NCBI RefSeq assembly: GCF_001884185.1
Contig: NZ_MAOE01000095.1
Coordinates: 38,570 to 102,569, forward strand
DNA length: 64,000 nucleotides
Source: Bacillus albus
GTDB lineage: Bacteria; Bacillota; Bacilli; Bacillales; Bacillaceae_G
Direction of reading: 5' to 3'
Shown: positions 33,034 to 43,834 of the stretch, in pieces
Position numbering within the stretch: the first letter of the stretch is position 1
Layout: each line of letters opens with the position of its first letter
Notes under the pieces: generated by a model
Databases searched by the model: none
Seen by the model: only the letters and a program-made list of their open reading frames with translations
What the model was told of the DNA's origin: nothing
Program-made: the position numbers and the translations under genes

Positions 33034-34404
33034 TTAACGAATAACGGAAAAGTCTCTCTTACAAATACTTTCTCTTCCAATCGAATAATAATCTATCCCT
33101 TGCTCTTTGACACCTTCAATAGTATAACAATTTCTTCCATCAAATAAAATAGGCTCCCTCATAAGTTGTGCATACTTTTCTAACGGATAAGCTCTGATTG
33201 CTTCCCATTCCGTTATGATAAAAGCCGCACTCGCTCCTCTAATCGATTCATCTATACATTCACTATATTGTATAGTCTCCCCAAAGATGTTTTTCATATT
33301 GTGAATCGCCTTCGGATCATATAGAACTACATCCGCACCCATATGAATTAATTCTTGTATCATAATAAGGGACGGTGCTTCTCTTATATCATCCGTATTC
33401 GGTTTAAATGCCGCTCCCAGTACAGCAATCCGCTTCTTGTTCATATTTATTACTTCCTTCGCTTTCTCAATCAATAACAACTGTTGTTTATTATTCACTT
33501 CAATGACTGCTTTTAATAAGCGAAAGTCATGTGCCACATTCCCTGCAATTTGCACAAGTGCTTTCGTATCTTTCGGAAAACAAGATCCGCCGTAACCAAT
33601 GCCAGCATTTAAAAATGACGCGCCGATTCTCTTATCCATTCCCATCCCTTTTGCAACATCCAATACATTTGCTCCTACCTTCTCACAAATATTTGAAATT
33701 TCATTGATAAAACTAATTTTTGTCGCTAAAAAAGCATTCGATGCATATTTAATCATCTCTGCACTTTTTATATCTGTAACATACGTTTTTAAGCGTAATT
33801 CACTATACAAATTCTCAACTTTTCGTGCTACTTCCTTATCATCTGCTCCAATTACAATACGATCTCCTTGAAAAAAATCGTAAATACCTGAACCTTCCCG
33901 TAAAAATTCTGGATTTGATACGATATGTAATGCATATCTATTTTGTAATTTCTCCTCAATCCATCCCCTCATAACATCATTCGTCCCTACAGGAACCGTA
34001 CTTTTTGTAACAACAATGACATCGTTAGTCGCATATGTTCCGATATCTTCACAAGCATTTCGAATATATGTTAAATCCGCTGTTCCATCTAATAAAGATG
34101 GTGTTCCAACTGCAATGAATATAAATTCTGCATCATTAAATGCTTTTACTCTACTTGCTGTAAAAGTTAAATGATTATTCTCACATGCATCATTTATTAA
34201 TTCATATAAACCCGCTTCATAAATAGGCAAATCCCCTTGCTTTATCCGTTCAATTTTCTCATCATTCATATCAAAACATGTGACCGAGTGGCCTAACATC
34301 GCCAACCCTACTCCTGTAATCAATCCAACATATCCGGTACCTATTATCGTAATTTTCATTTCCTTTTCGCACAGGAATATACAATAGAAAATATACGAAT
34401 ACAT
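33034..34404 (-). CDS. ugd: UDP-glucose/UDP-sugar 6-dehydrogenase
   Basis: The enzyme has an N-terminal Rossmann domain opening KITIIGTGYVGLITGVGLAM. It also has the catalytic Cys loop NAGIGYGGSCFPKDTKALV, Lys in SAEMIKYASNAFLATKISF, and the C-terminal NAD domain AVLGAAFKPNTDDIREAPS. It oxidises UDP-glucose (or a UDP-N-acetyl sugar) to the uronic acid. The frame opens at an ATG at 34404 with GGGAGA 5-7 nt upstream, adding 15 hydrophobic residues before the usual MKI start at 34359, whose AAAAGGAA sits too close. I report the longer form but the true start is uncertain. Confidence 0.9.
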   Translation of the reverse strand: MYSYIFYCIFLCEKEMKITIIGTGYVGLITGVGLAMLGHSVTCFDMNDEKIERIKQGDLPIYEAGLYELINDACENNHLTFTASRVKAFNDAEFIFIAVGTPSLLDGTADLTYIRNACEDIGTYATNDVIVVTKSTVPVGTNDVMRGWIEEKLQNRYALHIVSNPEFLREGSGIYDFFQGDRIVIGADDKEVARKVENLYSELRLKTYVTDIKSAEMIKYASNAFLATKISFINEISNICEKVGANVLDVAKGMGMDKRIGASFLNAGIGYGGSCFPKDTKALVQIAGNVAHDFRLLKAVIEVNNKQQLLLIEKAKEVINMNKKRIAVLGAAFKPNTDDIREAPSLIMIQELIHMGADVVLYDPKAIHNMKNIFGETIQYSECIDESIRGASAAFIITEWEAIRAYPLEKYAQLMREPILFDGRNCYTIEGVKEQGIDYYSIGRESICKRDFSVIR

Positions 34405-34989
34405 AGAATTCTCCCTGTGCTTCCCCCTCTCACATTAAAAATGAGAAAACTCTTTTACTTCTTTATTATATGAATTACTTTTTCCATTCTTTTTTAAGTT
34501 TTTGTAAAATTAAATGCACCAATATAAAATGAAATTTTATTCAGTGAAAGAGCATCAATTCTCCGCTCATTATTAGCTAAACCAATCGAGATTTTACAGG
34601 AATTAAGGTTCCCACCTCTTTTCTTCAACTTCATTTTGAGGCGTGAACCTTACTGCCCGTTCATGCGAATAAATTCCCACATTTTAACACGGAACTTACT
34701 CATTTCTACGTGTAACACTTATAATACTGAAATAAAAGTATTCACTATTAAAGAAAAAGAGAAAATGTCATATTCCAAAGCCTAATACGATTAACCTTCT
34801 CAAATGATCCAACATTCTGTATACAATTGTCATATATTCTATCTGCTTCCATTTAACGTAAATAGAAAAAAAGATTGAATTCTAATCTTTTTGTGATACC
34901 ATATGTTATGAGCCTGTAAATAAACATCATAATTTTCAGATAAATACATTTAAAAAAATTACGTTAGACTATAAAAGGGTGGGGTATTA
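34405..34989. other. Intergenic region between ugd and tagO
   Basis: A 585-bp AT-rich region between divergent genes without a convincing frame. It contains the partial inverted repeat AAGGTTCCCACCTC (34605-34618)/GAGGCGTGAACCTT (34638-34651), 11 of 14 pairs, not followed by a T-run. It must hold promoters for both flanking genes. Confidence 0.5.
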
Positions 34990-36063
34990 ATGGACTCACA
35001 AGTGATTTATGCCATTTTGGCATCTTTCATCACTGTACTCGTCGTTACTCCTTTAGTTATTAAGTTAGCTTTTAAAATAGGAGCAACAGATAAGCCAAAC
35101 GCTCGTAAAGTGCACCAAAAGATTATGCCTCGTCTTGGCGGGTTAGCGATATTTATTGGTGTAGCTGTAGGATTTGTTGTCGGCGGCTTATATGAACAAA
35201 GAATGTTAACGATAACGCTAGGTGCGATTATCATTGTAATCATCGGTATTTTAGATGATATGTACGAGTTATCTGCGAAGGTAAAATTCGGGGGACAACT
35301 ACTAGTTGCCATTATGATTGTTAAAAGTGGATTATTAGTGCAAGTATTATACATCCCAATCCTCGGGGATACTGAACTTGGATGGCTTGCTTATCCAATT
35401 ACAGTATTTTGGATTGTAGGTATTACAAATGCAATCAACTTAATTGATGGCTTAGATGGATTATCTGCTGGTATTTCATCTATCGTACTTGCAACGCTAG
35501 CATATATGGCTTTCACTAGCCCATGGGGCACTGGAGCTGCTATTATCTTACCACTAGCATTAATCACATTAGCAAGTACAATTGGATTTTTATTCTACAA
35601 CTTCCATCCAGCAAAAATCTTCATGGGAGATACAGGCGCACTATTTTTAGGATACTGTATTTCTGTTATATCGTTACTTGGGTTATACAAAAGTGTAACG
35701 TTATTCAGTTTTATCGTTCCAGTTATCATTTTAGGCGTACCTGTATTTGATACGACATTTGCAATTATTCGTCGTATCGTAAATAAAAAACCTATTTCAG
35801 CACCAGATAAATCGCATTTACATCACCGTTTACTTGCAATGGGCTTCTCTCATCGTAAAACGGTACTAATTATATACGCATTCGGTATTTTCTTTAGTGT
35901 AAATGCAATTATTTTCTCTAGTGCAACATTATGGTTATCCATTATTCTTCTTTTCGTTTTAATCTTCTTTACAGAGATTATTGCTGAAGTAATCGGGCTT
36001 GTACACGAACGTTACAAACCACTTATTTCCTTTTATAAAAAAGTGAAAAAACGCGAAGACTAA
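34990..36063 (+). CDS. tagO: TagO, undecaprenyl-phosphate GlcNAc-1-phosphate transferase
   Basis: The 357-residue polytopic enzyme (about 11 membrane helices) has the MraY/WecA motifs TDKPNARKVHQKIMPRLGG, NAINLIDGLDGLSAG, FMGDTGALFLGY and SHLHHRLLAMG. It transfers GlcNAc-1-phosphate to undecaprenyl phosphate, the first committed step for wall teichoic acid or secondary cell-wall polysaccharide. With mnaA and the LCP ligase nearby, both ends of that pathway are in the window. The ribosome site is AGGGTGGGG. Confidence 0.95.
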   Translation: MDSQVIYAILASFITVLVVTPLVIKLAFKIGATDKPNARKVHQKIMPRLGGLAIFIGVAVGFVVGGLYEQRMLTITLGAIIIVIIGILDDMYELSAKVKFGGQLLVAIMIVKSGLLVQVLYIPILGDTELGWLAYPITVFWIVGITNAINLIDGLDGLSAGISSIVLATLAYMAFTSPWGTGAAIILPLALITLASTIGFLFYNFHPAKIFMGDTGALFLGYCISVISLLGLYKSVTLFSFIVPVIILGVPVFDTTFAIIRRIVNKKPISAPDKSHLHHRLLAMGFSHRKTVLIIYAFGIFFSVNAIIFSSATLWLSIILLFVLIFFTEIIAEVIGLVHERYKPLISFYKKVKKRED

Positions 36064-36100
36064 TTGTAGTATAGCCTTTACAATTATGAAATATTCAAAT

Positions 36101-36137
36101 AGCATCCTCTTACTTATAAGAGGATGCTATTTTTTAT
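36101..36137 (+). terminator. Terminator of tagO
   Basis: AGCATCCTCTTA-CTTA-TAAGAGGATGCT with a T-run; perfect 12-bp stem about 38 bp after the stop. Confidence 0.92.
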
Positions 36138-36271
36138 TTTTTACTCGTCATTTCATATTTCCAAAATATAGTTTGTTTGAGAGTCACACTATTGGAGAAA
36201 GATATACATAATAAGAAAAGGATTATATTTTCTTTTTTACATCTTTGATTGTCAAACTGAGGGTGAATGTT

Positions 36272-37009
36272 ATGATTAAGCGAGTATTCCAATACACTAT
36301 TTTATTTTTAACGATTACGATGTACGCGTCATCTCATGCAGGAGCAACTACAATTCCCCCTGCTGAACATCATCCCAATACCGAAACTACCTCTTCTACC
36401 CAAAAAATCGCGTACTTAACATTTGATGACGGACCAAACAAATATACTACGCAAATTTTAAACATCTTAAAAGAAAAGAACGGAAAAGCAACTTTTTTTG
36501 TTATTGGTGGAAAAGTGCCACATTATAAAAAGACAATGCAACGATTAATTAAAGACGGACATTATATCGGACTTCACAGTATGTCACACGACGTAAAACG
36601 CCTTTACACTGGTGACCCGTCTGCTTTAATTGCAGAAATGGAACAAACACAAAACATCGTTCAGCAAGTTACAAAATTAAATACACATCTCGTTCGTGTC
36701 CCGTACGGTAGCATGCCTTACTTAAAGAAGAATTACCGTGATGCACTTGTATCAGCTAAGTATAAAATGTGGGATTGGACAATCGATACATACGACTGGA
36801 AAAGCTATGATAATCCTTCTGCCATACTAGAAAGAGTACGTAATCAGAGTGATGAACAAGTCGAAGTAATTTTAATGCATGATTCGAGTGTAACTGTACA
36901 AATACTGCCACAAGTAATTGATTACTTACAGTCACAAGGATACAAAATTCTTCCTTATAATCCATCTTCCCACCTTGAAGTGAACTTTTGGAAAGACACA
37001 AGATTGTAA
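36272..37009 (+). CDS. Secreted polysaccharide (peptidoglycan) deacetylase
   Basis: The 245-residue protein has a signal peptide (KRVFQYTILFLTITMYASSH) and a NodB/CE4 domain. It carries the metal-binding Asp pair in YLTFDDGPNK, HSMSHD as the His ligands, VRVPYGSMPY and the late motif VILMHDSSV. Such enzymes remove N-acetyl groups from wall sugars and confer lysozyme resistance; the B. cereus group has many paralogues, so no symbol is given. The ATG at 36272 has GAGGGTGA close upstream; an earlier TTG at 36245 is less likely. Strong terminators flank it, so it is monocistronic. Confidence 0.9.
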   Translation: MIKRVFQYTILFLTITMYASSHAGATTIPPAEHHPNTETTSSTQKIAYLTFDDGPNKYTTQILNILKEKNGKATFFVIGGKVPHYKKTMQRLIKDGHYIGLHSMSHDVKRLYTGDPSALIAEMEQTQNIVQQVTKLNTHLVRVPYGSMPYLKKNYRDALVSAKYKMWDWTIDTYDWKSYDNPSAILERVRNQSDEQVEVILMHDSSVTVQILPQVIDYLQSQGYKILPYNPSSHLEVNFWKDTRL

Positions 37010-37046
37010 CAGCTTTAGTGCCTATATACTAAAGCTGTTTTATTTT
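37008..37046 (+). terminator. Terminator of the deacetylase gene
   Basis: AACAGCTTTAGT and ACTAAAGCTGTT form a 12-bp stem followed by TTATTTTT; it overlaps the stop codon. Confidence 0.9.
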
Positions 37047-37113
37047 TCTCTTCCCACCCTTCCCATTTTTGTGTAAACTTTTAAATAGTGATGAAGTTTC
37101 GAGGTGAATAGAA

Positions 37114-39789
37114 ATGAAACGAATAGATCTCATTTTTAACGCAATACAAAAAGGCAATTATACAGAAGGTGTAACCGCATCAGAACTAGCTACCCTGTTG
37201 CAACTAGATCGAGCCAATGTAAGTAGCGACTTAAACAAACTTGTAAAAGATAAACGTTTATTAAAAACAAATACGCGTCCTGTTCGTTTTTATATAGAAA
37301 CGAACGCTTCGTTGGAAACGCATTCAAAAGAAGTGACTTCATTAGATACATTTGCAATTGAAAATACGAGCCTTAAAATCGCAATTGAAAAAGCGAAAGC
37401 TTCTATTCTCTATCCTCCAAACGGTATGCATAATTTACTGCTTGGAGAAACAGGAGTCGGAAAGTCTATGTTCGCTTCTTTAATGCACGAATATGCAATT
37501 GAAGTTGAACAACTTCCTAAAAATGCACCATTTATCGTCTTTAACTGTGCTGATTACGCAAATAATCCACAGCTACTACTCGGGCAGTTATTTGGGATTA
37601 AAAAAGGAGCTTATACAGGGGCAAGTGATCAAAAAGGGTTAATTGAAAAAGCACATGAAGGGATCCTTTTCTTAGATGAAGTACATCGTCTTCCTCCAGA
37701 GGGACAAGAAATGCTTTTCACCTTTATTGACCGCGGAGTATACCGCCGCCTTGGAGAAACAGAAAACGAACGTAAAGCACAAGTATTAATCATTACTGCA
37801 ACAACAGAAGAACCAAATTCATTTTTATTAAAAACATTTACAAGACGTATCCCGATGACTGTTACGCTGCCACCACTTCGTGATCGTACACATAAAGAAC
37901 GCTTTGCTTTACTACAACTATTTTTCACAAATGAAGCAATTCGCTTGCGAAAAGAAATTCACGTTAGTCCGAATGCAATGCGTGCTTTCGTCTTTTACAA
38001 TTGTCCCAATAACATTGGTCAATTAAAAACGGATGTACAAATTGCCTGCGCAAAAGCCTATTCTGACTTCGTGACAAAGAAACGTGATTCTGTCTATGTT
38101 TCAAGTACAGATTTACCTTGGTATATGAAAGAAGGACTATTCATTGAAAGAAAGAGCCGTCATCTATACCAAATACCGAATGAAACATTTATATTTACAG
38201 TTGATGAAGGTTGGAGTAATCATAAAATAGACAATGAAAAACAGTCTTCTATTTACGATTATATTGATTATAAATACGAAGAACTTCAAGCTCGCGGTAT
38301 TGAAGAGGAAGAATTAGAATTACTGATCGAAAATGATATTCAAAGCTTTTTCGTACAATATTTTAACCAAATGTCAAAAAAGACAAGTCATGAAAATGTT
38401 TTTAAAATTGTGGATCGTAATATCGTTTCCGTTTGTGAAAGAATTGCAGAACTTGCTGAAAAGCATTTATCTAAGACGTTTGATGAAAAAGTATTTCTCG
38501 CTTTAAGTTTACATGTACAGACAACTCTACAACGTTTGCAAGCTGGGAAACAAATTCATCACCCACAATTAAATCAAATTCGTACGAAATATAAAGAAGC
38601 GTTTTCCGTAGCTATGCAATGCATTCAATTACTGGAAGACGAATTACAAATAACAATGCCTATTGATGAAGCGGGCTTTTTAACAATGTTCTTCGTTGTC
38701 GATCCAATTCCTGCCTCACAAACAGAAGTAAAGGTATTAATATTAGCGCACGGTAACGGCATCGCAACAGAAATGGCAAACGTCGCAAACGAACTGCTCG
38801 GCATTGAGGAAGTAACCGGTATCGATATGCCGTTACATGAATCGCCGAAAGATTTCTTAGAACGTGTGAAAGTGTATATGAAAACACTCCAAAATGTAAA
38901 CGGGCTTCTCTTACTCGTTGATATGGGATCCCTCGCTTATATTGGTGATATATTAGAAACCGAGTTCAAAATTCCAGTGCGTGTTCTTTCTATGACGAGC
39001 ACTCCACATGCACTAGAAGCAGCTCGAAAAGCTCAGCTTGGCTACTCGTTAGATGCATTATATGAAACGGTGAAGAACTTAACACCGTTTTACTTAAACG
39101 TACAAGAAGAAAAGAAAAAGCCACTATCACCAATGAAATCTGTTATTTTGACAGCTTGTTTAACTGGGGAAGGCAGTGCTTTAGCTATTCAAAAAATGTT
39201 AGAGAACTATTTACGATTTGACAAAGACTTAATTGAAATCATTCCGATTAGTATCGTCCATGAAAAAGATTTAACGAAAATGATTGAGAACATAAAAAAA
39301 GAGCGGAATATTATTTGTATTGTCACGAATTTCGATGTACAGGTACCGTGCTTAACGTATCATTTCCAAGACATTGTAAACTACACAGCAATACAACCAA
39401 TTCAAGAATTAATTACGTATGAAGAAACATATGCAAAGATGGCTGATATTCTTGAACAACAAATGCAGCGTAACGACGGAGCCCTACTTATTAAAACAAT
39501 TCGTTACGCATTAAATACAATTCAAGAATTAATTTCCTTACAGCTAACTCCTGACAGTTTAATGGGTGTTATTCTTCATATGAGTTGTATGGTGGACCGT
39601 CTTCAAAAAGGAGAAAGCCTCCTCCCTCATCCAGATAAAGAGAAACGAAGACAAGATGAGTACTGGATGTATATGAAAGTGAAAAAAGCGTTGCAACCGA
39701 TTGAAAATACATTTGAAATACAAATACCTGATGACGAAGTGTTTTATGTTATGGACTTCTTTATTAAAAATCAGCCTGTAAAAAATTAA
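37114..39789 (+). CDS. LevR/CelR-type sigma-54-dependent activator with PTS domains
   Basis: The 891-residue regulator has a winged HTH (residues about 1-70). A sigma-54-interacting AAA+ domain (about 85-320) carries Walker A LLGETGVGKS, the sigma-54 contact loop GAYTGAS and Walker B GILFLDEVHRL. A PRD, an EIIA-Man-like domain (VKVLILAHGNGIATEMANVA), an EIIB-like segment (VILTACLTGEGSALAI) and a C-terminal PRD (VILHMSCMVDRLQKGE) follow. PTS phosphorylation of the PRD and EIIA histidines would tune activity. The only perfect -24/-12 promoter I found lies before the chb-type PTS operon (46036-46051), making that its likely target. Confidence 0.92.
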   Translation: MKRIDLIFNAIQKGNYTEGVTASELATLLQLDRANVSSDLNKLVKDKRLLKTNTRPVRFYIETNASLETHSKEVTSLDTFAIENTSLKIAIEKAKASILYPPNGMHNLLLGETGVGKSMFASLMHEYAIEVEQLPKNAPFIVFNCADYANNPQLLLGQLFGIKKGAYTGASDQKGLIEKAHEGILFLDEVHRLPPEGQEMLFTFIDRGVYRRLGETENERKAQVLIITATTEEPNSFLLKTFTRRIPMTVTLPPLRDRTHKERFALLQLFFTNEAIRLRKEIHVSPNAMRAFVFYNCPNNIGQLKTDVQIACAKAYSDFVTKKRDSVYVSSTDLPWYMKEGLFIERKSRHLYQIPNETFIFTVDEGWSNHKIDNEKQSSIYDYIDYKYEELQARGIEEEELELLIENDIQSFFVQYFNQMSKKTSHENVFKIVDRNIVSVCERIAELAEKHLSKTFDEKVFLALSLHVQTTLQRLQAGKQIHHPQLNQIRTKYKEAFSVAMQCIQLLEDELQITMPIDEAGFLTMFFVVDPIPASQTEVKVLILAHGNGIATEMANVANELLGIEEVTGIDMPLHESPKDFLERVKVYMKTLQNVNGLLLLVDMGSLAYIGDILETEFKIPVRVLSMTSTPHALEAARKAQLGYSLDALYETVKNLTPFYLNVQEEKKKPLSPMKSVILTACLTGEGSALAIQKMLENYLRFDKDLIEIIPISIVHEKDLTKMIENIKKERNIICIVTNFDVQVPCLTYHFQDIVNYTAIQPIQELITYEETYAKMADILEQQMQRNDGALLIKTIRYALNTIQELISLQLTPDSLMGVILHMSCMVDRLQKGESLLPHPDKEKRRQDEYWMYMKVKKALQPIENTFEIQIPDDEVFYVMDFFIKNQPVKN

Positions 39790-39804
39790 TCGCGGTAGTT
39801 TTTT

Positions 39805-39876
39805 AGTATATCGGCGTAACTCGGATTATATCAGCGATTTTCAAAATATATCGATTTACCGACAATGACCGATAAA
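39805..39876 (-). repeat. Modular intergenic repeat, copy C (3 units)
   Basis: On the minus strand this reads ATTGTCGGTAAATCGATATA, then AAAATCGCTGATATAATCCG and AGTTACGCCGATATACTA. It has the conserved beginning and three units but lacks the typical ATATAAATT end, so it is a short or truncated copy next to the activator stop. Confidence 0.75.
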
Positions 39877-39891
39877 ATTTGCACCTTATAG

Positions 39892-39927
39892 GAAAAAGGC
39901 TGTTCCAAAATATGGACAGCCTTTTTT
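39892..39927. terminator. Bidirectional terminator between the activator and CHRD genes
   Basis: AAAAAGGCTGTTCC and GGACAGCCTTTTTT form a stem that touches the CHRD stop codon and serves both convergent genes. Confidence 0.88.
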
Positions 39928-40341
39928 CTACTTCTTTACCTTCCTGATTCTCCCCCTGATTTCACCCTTCTTATTGGACTTCGTATACACATTTACATAT
40001 ACATTCGCCTGCATGATTTCTTGCAGCAAGCTATCAAACGCTCTCCCCTGTAAAGGCCCTTCAAAATCCTCCACATTAATTACACCAGTCACGGCTCCTT
40101 CATTCAAACTAATACCTTGCTTTAGCGGACCAAACAAATTCAAAACAACTGGACCAATTTGATCCGATTTCCCTAAATGAATTTGGCATGATGTAACTTT
40201 TTCGATGTTTTTCAATATGACCCGATATTGTAATTTCTTTAAATCACCACTAAATATAAACTCTGCTACACCAAAAGCTTCTGTATTTACAGGAGGTATT
40301 TCCCTCTTGCCTGTTAACCTCGCAAAGAAATGTGTTGTCAT
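39928..40341 (-). CDS. CHRD domain protein (137 aa)
   Basis: The protein is a single CHRD domain as found in chordin and many bacterial proteins. It shows FFARLTGKREIPPVNTEAFG, AEFIFSGDLKKLQYRVILKN, SCQIHLGKSDQIGPVVLNLF and the end YTKSNKKGEIRGRIRKV. The function in bacteria is unknown. Unusually there is no signal peptide. The ATG at 40341 has AAGGAG 9 nt upstream; the in-frame start 33 nt earlier would place that ribosome site inside the gene. It is monocistronic. Confidence 0.88.
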   Translation of the reverse strand: MTTHFFARLTGKREIPPVNTEAFGVAEFIFSGDLKKLQYRVILKNIEKVTSCQIHLGKSDQIGPVVLNLFGPLKQGISLNEGAVTGVINVEDFEGPLQGRAFDSLLQEIMQANVYVNVYTKSNKKGEIRGRIRKVKK

Positions 40342-40530
40342 ACGGGCATTCTCCTTATATAAATTTCCCAGCACTACTTCTACTACTTTATGGTTTATAC
40401 ATATTCATTTATGACTTTTTCAAGTTTTAATTACGAAGAAAAGATTCACACAATCTTTACATTACAATCGTTCCTTTTGCTTCACTCCCTCTTGTATAAT
40501 ACACTTAGAAAAACATTCTCGGAGGGCATT

Positions 40531-41712
40531 TTGAAAAATAACAAATACACTTTTCACACATTATTAGAGATTTTTCTCGTCTCATTTAAATTAGGACTGA
40601 CTTCGTTTGGTGGCCCTGTCGCCCATCTCGGCTATTTCCACCACGAATATGTACAAAAAAGAAAATGGATGGATGAACGAAGCTATGGAGATTTAGTAGC
40701 ACTCTGTCAATTCCTTCCTGGTCCTGCTAGCAGCCAAGTCGGTATGGGGGTTGGATTATTAAGAGGCGGGTTATTAGGATCTATTATTTCATGGATTGGA
40801 TTCACTTTACCGTCTGTACTTGTTTTAGTTTTCTTCGCCTCATTCCTTAATCAGTTTGATCTTGGAAATGCTGGCTGGATTCATGGACTAAAACTTGTAG
40901 CCGTCGCTATTGTTGCTCATGCCATATGGGGAATGGCACAAAAATTAACGCCAGACCGAAACCGTGCGACGATCGCGATTGTAACTGCCGCAATCGCCTT
41001 ATTATGGCCAAGCAGCTGGACACAAGTCATCCTCATTATAATATCTGGCTTTATCGGTTGGTTTTTATATCGCAACCAACCAATTAGCCAATCTCAACAT
41101 ATAAAAGTACCTATTTCAAAAAAGATAGCAGTTTCTTGTCTCGTCTTATTTTTTGGACTATTACTGCTGCTACCAATATTAAGACCGTTCTCCTATTACA
41201 TCGCTTTATTTGATAGTTTCTATCGCTCTGGTGCGCTTGTATTTGGAGGCGGACACGTCGTGCTTCCCCTTCTTGAAGGTGAGTTCGTACAAAACGGAAT
41301 GATGACGAAAGAACAGTTTCTAGCTGGATACGGATTAACACAAGCCGTACCAGGCCCACTATTTACATTCGCTTCTTATATAGGAGCTGTACTAAACGGG
41401 ACGCTTGGGGCACTACTCGCAACAATTGCAATCTTTCTTCCTGCTTTCTTGCTCGTTATTGGTGTTTTACCATTTTGGGATAGTGTAAGAAAAATCTCTT
41501 TCATACAAGGGGCACTACTTGGGGTCAATGCAGCTGTTGTCGGTATTTTAACTGCCGCTTTTTATGATCCTATTTGGACAAGCACAATTATGAACGCTGT
41601 AGATTTCGTTTTTGCGTCTCTTCTATTTTGCTTGCTCGCTTTTTGGAAAACACCACCTTGGGTTATCGTTATACTTGGAGCCTTTGGCGGATATGTTCTA
41701 TCCATTTTATAA
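40531..41712 (+). CDS. chrA: ChrA, chromate transporter
   Basis: The 393-residue two-half membrane protein belongs to the CHR family. Each half carries the conserved motif: LTSFGGPVAHLGYFHHEYVQ with CQFLPGPASSQVGMGVGLLR in the first, and VFGGGHVVLPLLEGEFV with TQAVPGPLFTFASYIGAVLN in the second. It exports chromate from the cytoplasm, though many homologues are untested. Translation starts at TTG 40531 with GGAGGG at 4 nt; the longer open frame to 40390 adds a non-conserved tail and lacks a ribosome site. Confidence 0.92.
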   Translation: MKNNKYTFHTLLEIFLVSFKLGLTSFGGPVAHLGYFHHEYVQKRKWMDERSYGDLVALCQFLPGPASSQVGMGVGLLRGGLLGSIISWIGFTLPSVLVLVFFASFLNQFDLGNAGWIHGLKLVAVAIVAHAIWGMAQKLTPDRNRATIAIVTAAIALLWPSSWTQVILIIISGFIGWFLYRNQPISQSQHIKVPISKKIAVSCLVLFFGLLLLLPILRPFSYYIALFDSFYRSGALVFGGGHVVLPLLEGEFVQNGMMTKEQFLAGYGLTQAVPGPLFTFASYIGAVLNGTLGALLATIAIFLPAFLLVIGVLPFWDSVRKISFIQGALLGVNAAVVGILTAAFYDPIWTSTIMNAVDFVFASLLFCLLAFWKTPPWVIVILGAFGGYVLSIL

Positions 41713-41716
41713 ATAA

Positions 41717-41750
41717 AAAAACGACGGCATGATATAGCCGTCGTTTTTCT
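41717..41750. terminator. Bidirectional terminator between chrA and chbG
   Basis: AAAAACGACGGC-ATGATATA-GCCGTCGTTTTT stem; T-runs on both strands end the two convergent genes. Confidence 0.9.
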
Positions 41751-41751
41751 A

Positions 41752-42505
<754 letters not shown>

Positions 42506-42508
<3 letters not shown>

Positions 42509-43831
42509 TTTCTCTACCTTTTTAAAGAACTGTGGAAGATATTCTTTATGTGCTTCCAACATTTCATCTAAAATTTGTTTTGCCACTTTATCTGATGGTA
42601 CAAGTGGATTAATTGTCATAGCAAGCAGCGCTTTATGATAATCCCCTGTAACAGCAGCTTCAATTGTTGTGCGCTCAAATGATTTAATTTGCTGTACTAA
42701 ACCGCGAACCGGTACCGGAAGATCTCCAACTGCAATTGGTTTTGGACCTTCTTTCGTAATAATACAGTTTACTTCAACAGCCGAATCATGTGGCAAGCTT
42801 GCAATTGTTCCGTTGTTTCGTGTATTAACAGGCTGGATATCACCTTTATTATTGTAAATAGACGTAATTAAGCTACATGCTGCGTCACTATAATAAGCGC
42901 CGCCACGTTTTTCTAATTGTGGTGGTTTAATATCTAAGTTCGGGTCTTTATATAACTCGAATAAATCATCTTCTAATTGTTTTACTACTTCTGCACGTGT
43001 ACCTTTTTCAACTGAAGCTTCTTTCTCTTCTTCTAACATTTCACGTGTTTTGTAGTAGTAACGATGGTATGGACATGGAATTGCACGAAGGCCTCGAATA
43101 AAGTCTGACTCCCAGTTAAGCGCTGCAATATTTTCCATCGTAATTTGCTTTTCTGGATCTGTTACAAGCTCTAACACACGATCCATTACACTTACGCCAT
43201 CTAAATATACGTCTAATCCGTATACCATGTGATTTAAACCTGCAAAATCAACGTGGACACGACTTGCATCTACTTCAAGTAACCTTGCAAGACCCATACG
43301 AATTCCGATTGGAACGTTACATAGACCAACTACTCTTTGAATATTTGTATAACGAAGGACAGCTTCTGTTACCATACCAGCTGGGTTCGCGAAGTTAATT
43401 AACCATGCATTTGGACAAAGCTCCTCCATATCCTTACAAATATCTAAAATAACAGGAATCGTTCTCAATGCTTTGAATAAACCACCAGGACCATTTGTTT
43501 CCTGACCGATTACATCATATTTTAATGGGATTGCTTCATCTTTTGCACGAGCTTCTAATAAACCTACGCGAAGCTGCGTTGTTACGAAATCAGCATCTTT
43601 TAATGCTTCGCGGCGATCAAGCGTTAAGTGTACCTCGATTGGTAGACCAGATTTTTTCACCATACGTTTCGCTAAGTTACCAACGATTTCTAACTTTTCT
43701 TTTCCAGCCTCAATATCTACTAACCAAATTTCACGAACAGGAAGCTCATCATAACGTTTAATAAATCCTTCAATTAACTCTGGTGTATAACTAGATCCAC
43801 CGCCGATTGTAGCAATTTTAATTCCAGTCAT
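42506..43831 (-). CDS. GH4 6-phospho-beta-glycosidase (ChbF/LicH-like)
   Basis: The 441-residue enzyme belongs to glycoside hydrolase family 4, which needs NAD+ and a divalent metal. It shows the Rossmann start KIATIGGGSSYTPELIEGFI, Asn-Pro in NFANPAGMVTEAV, metal Cys in VVGLCNVPIGIRMG, and GLNHMVYG with the metal His. It hydrolyses the phosphorylated disaccharide delivered by the PTS. ChbF of E. coli, in the same operon position, acts on chitobiose-6-phosphate; B. subtilis LicH acts on cellobiose-6-phosphate. The neighbouring chbG favours the former. Gap to chbA is 3 bp. Confidence 0.92.
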
Positions 43832-43834
43832 GCT

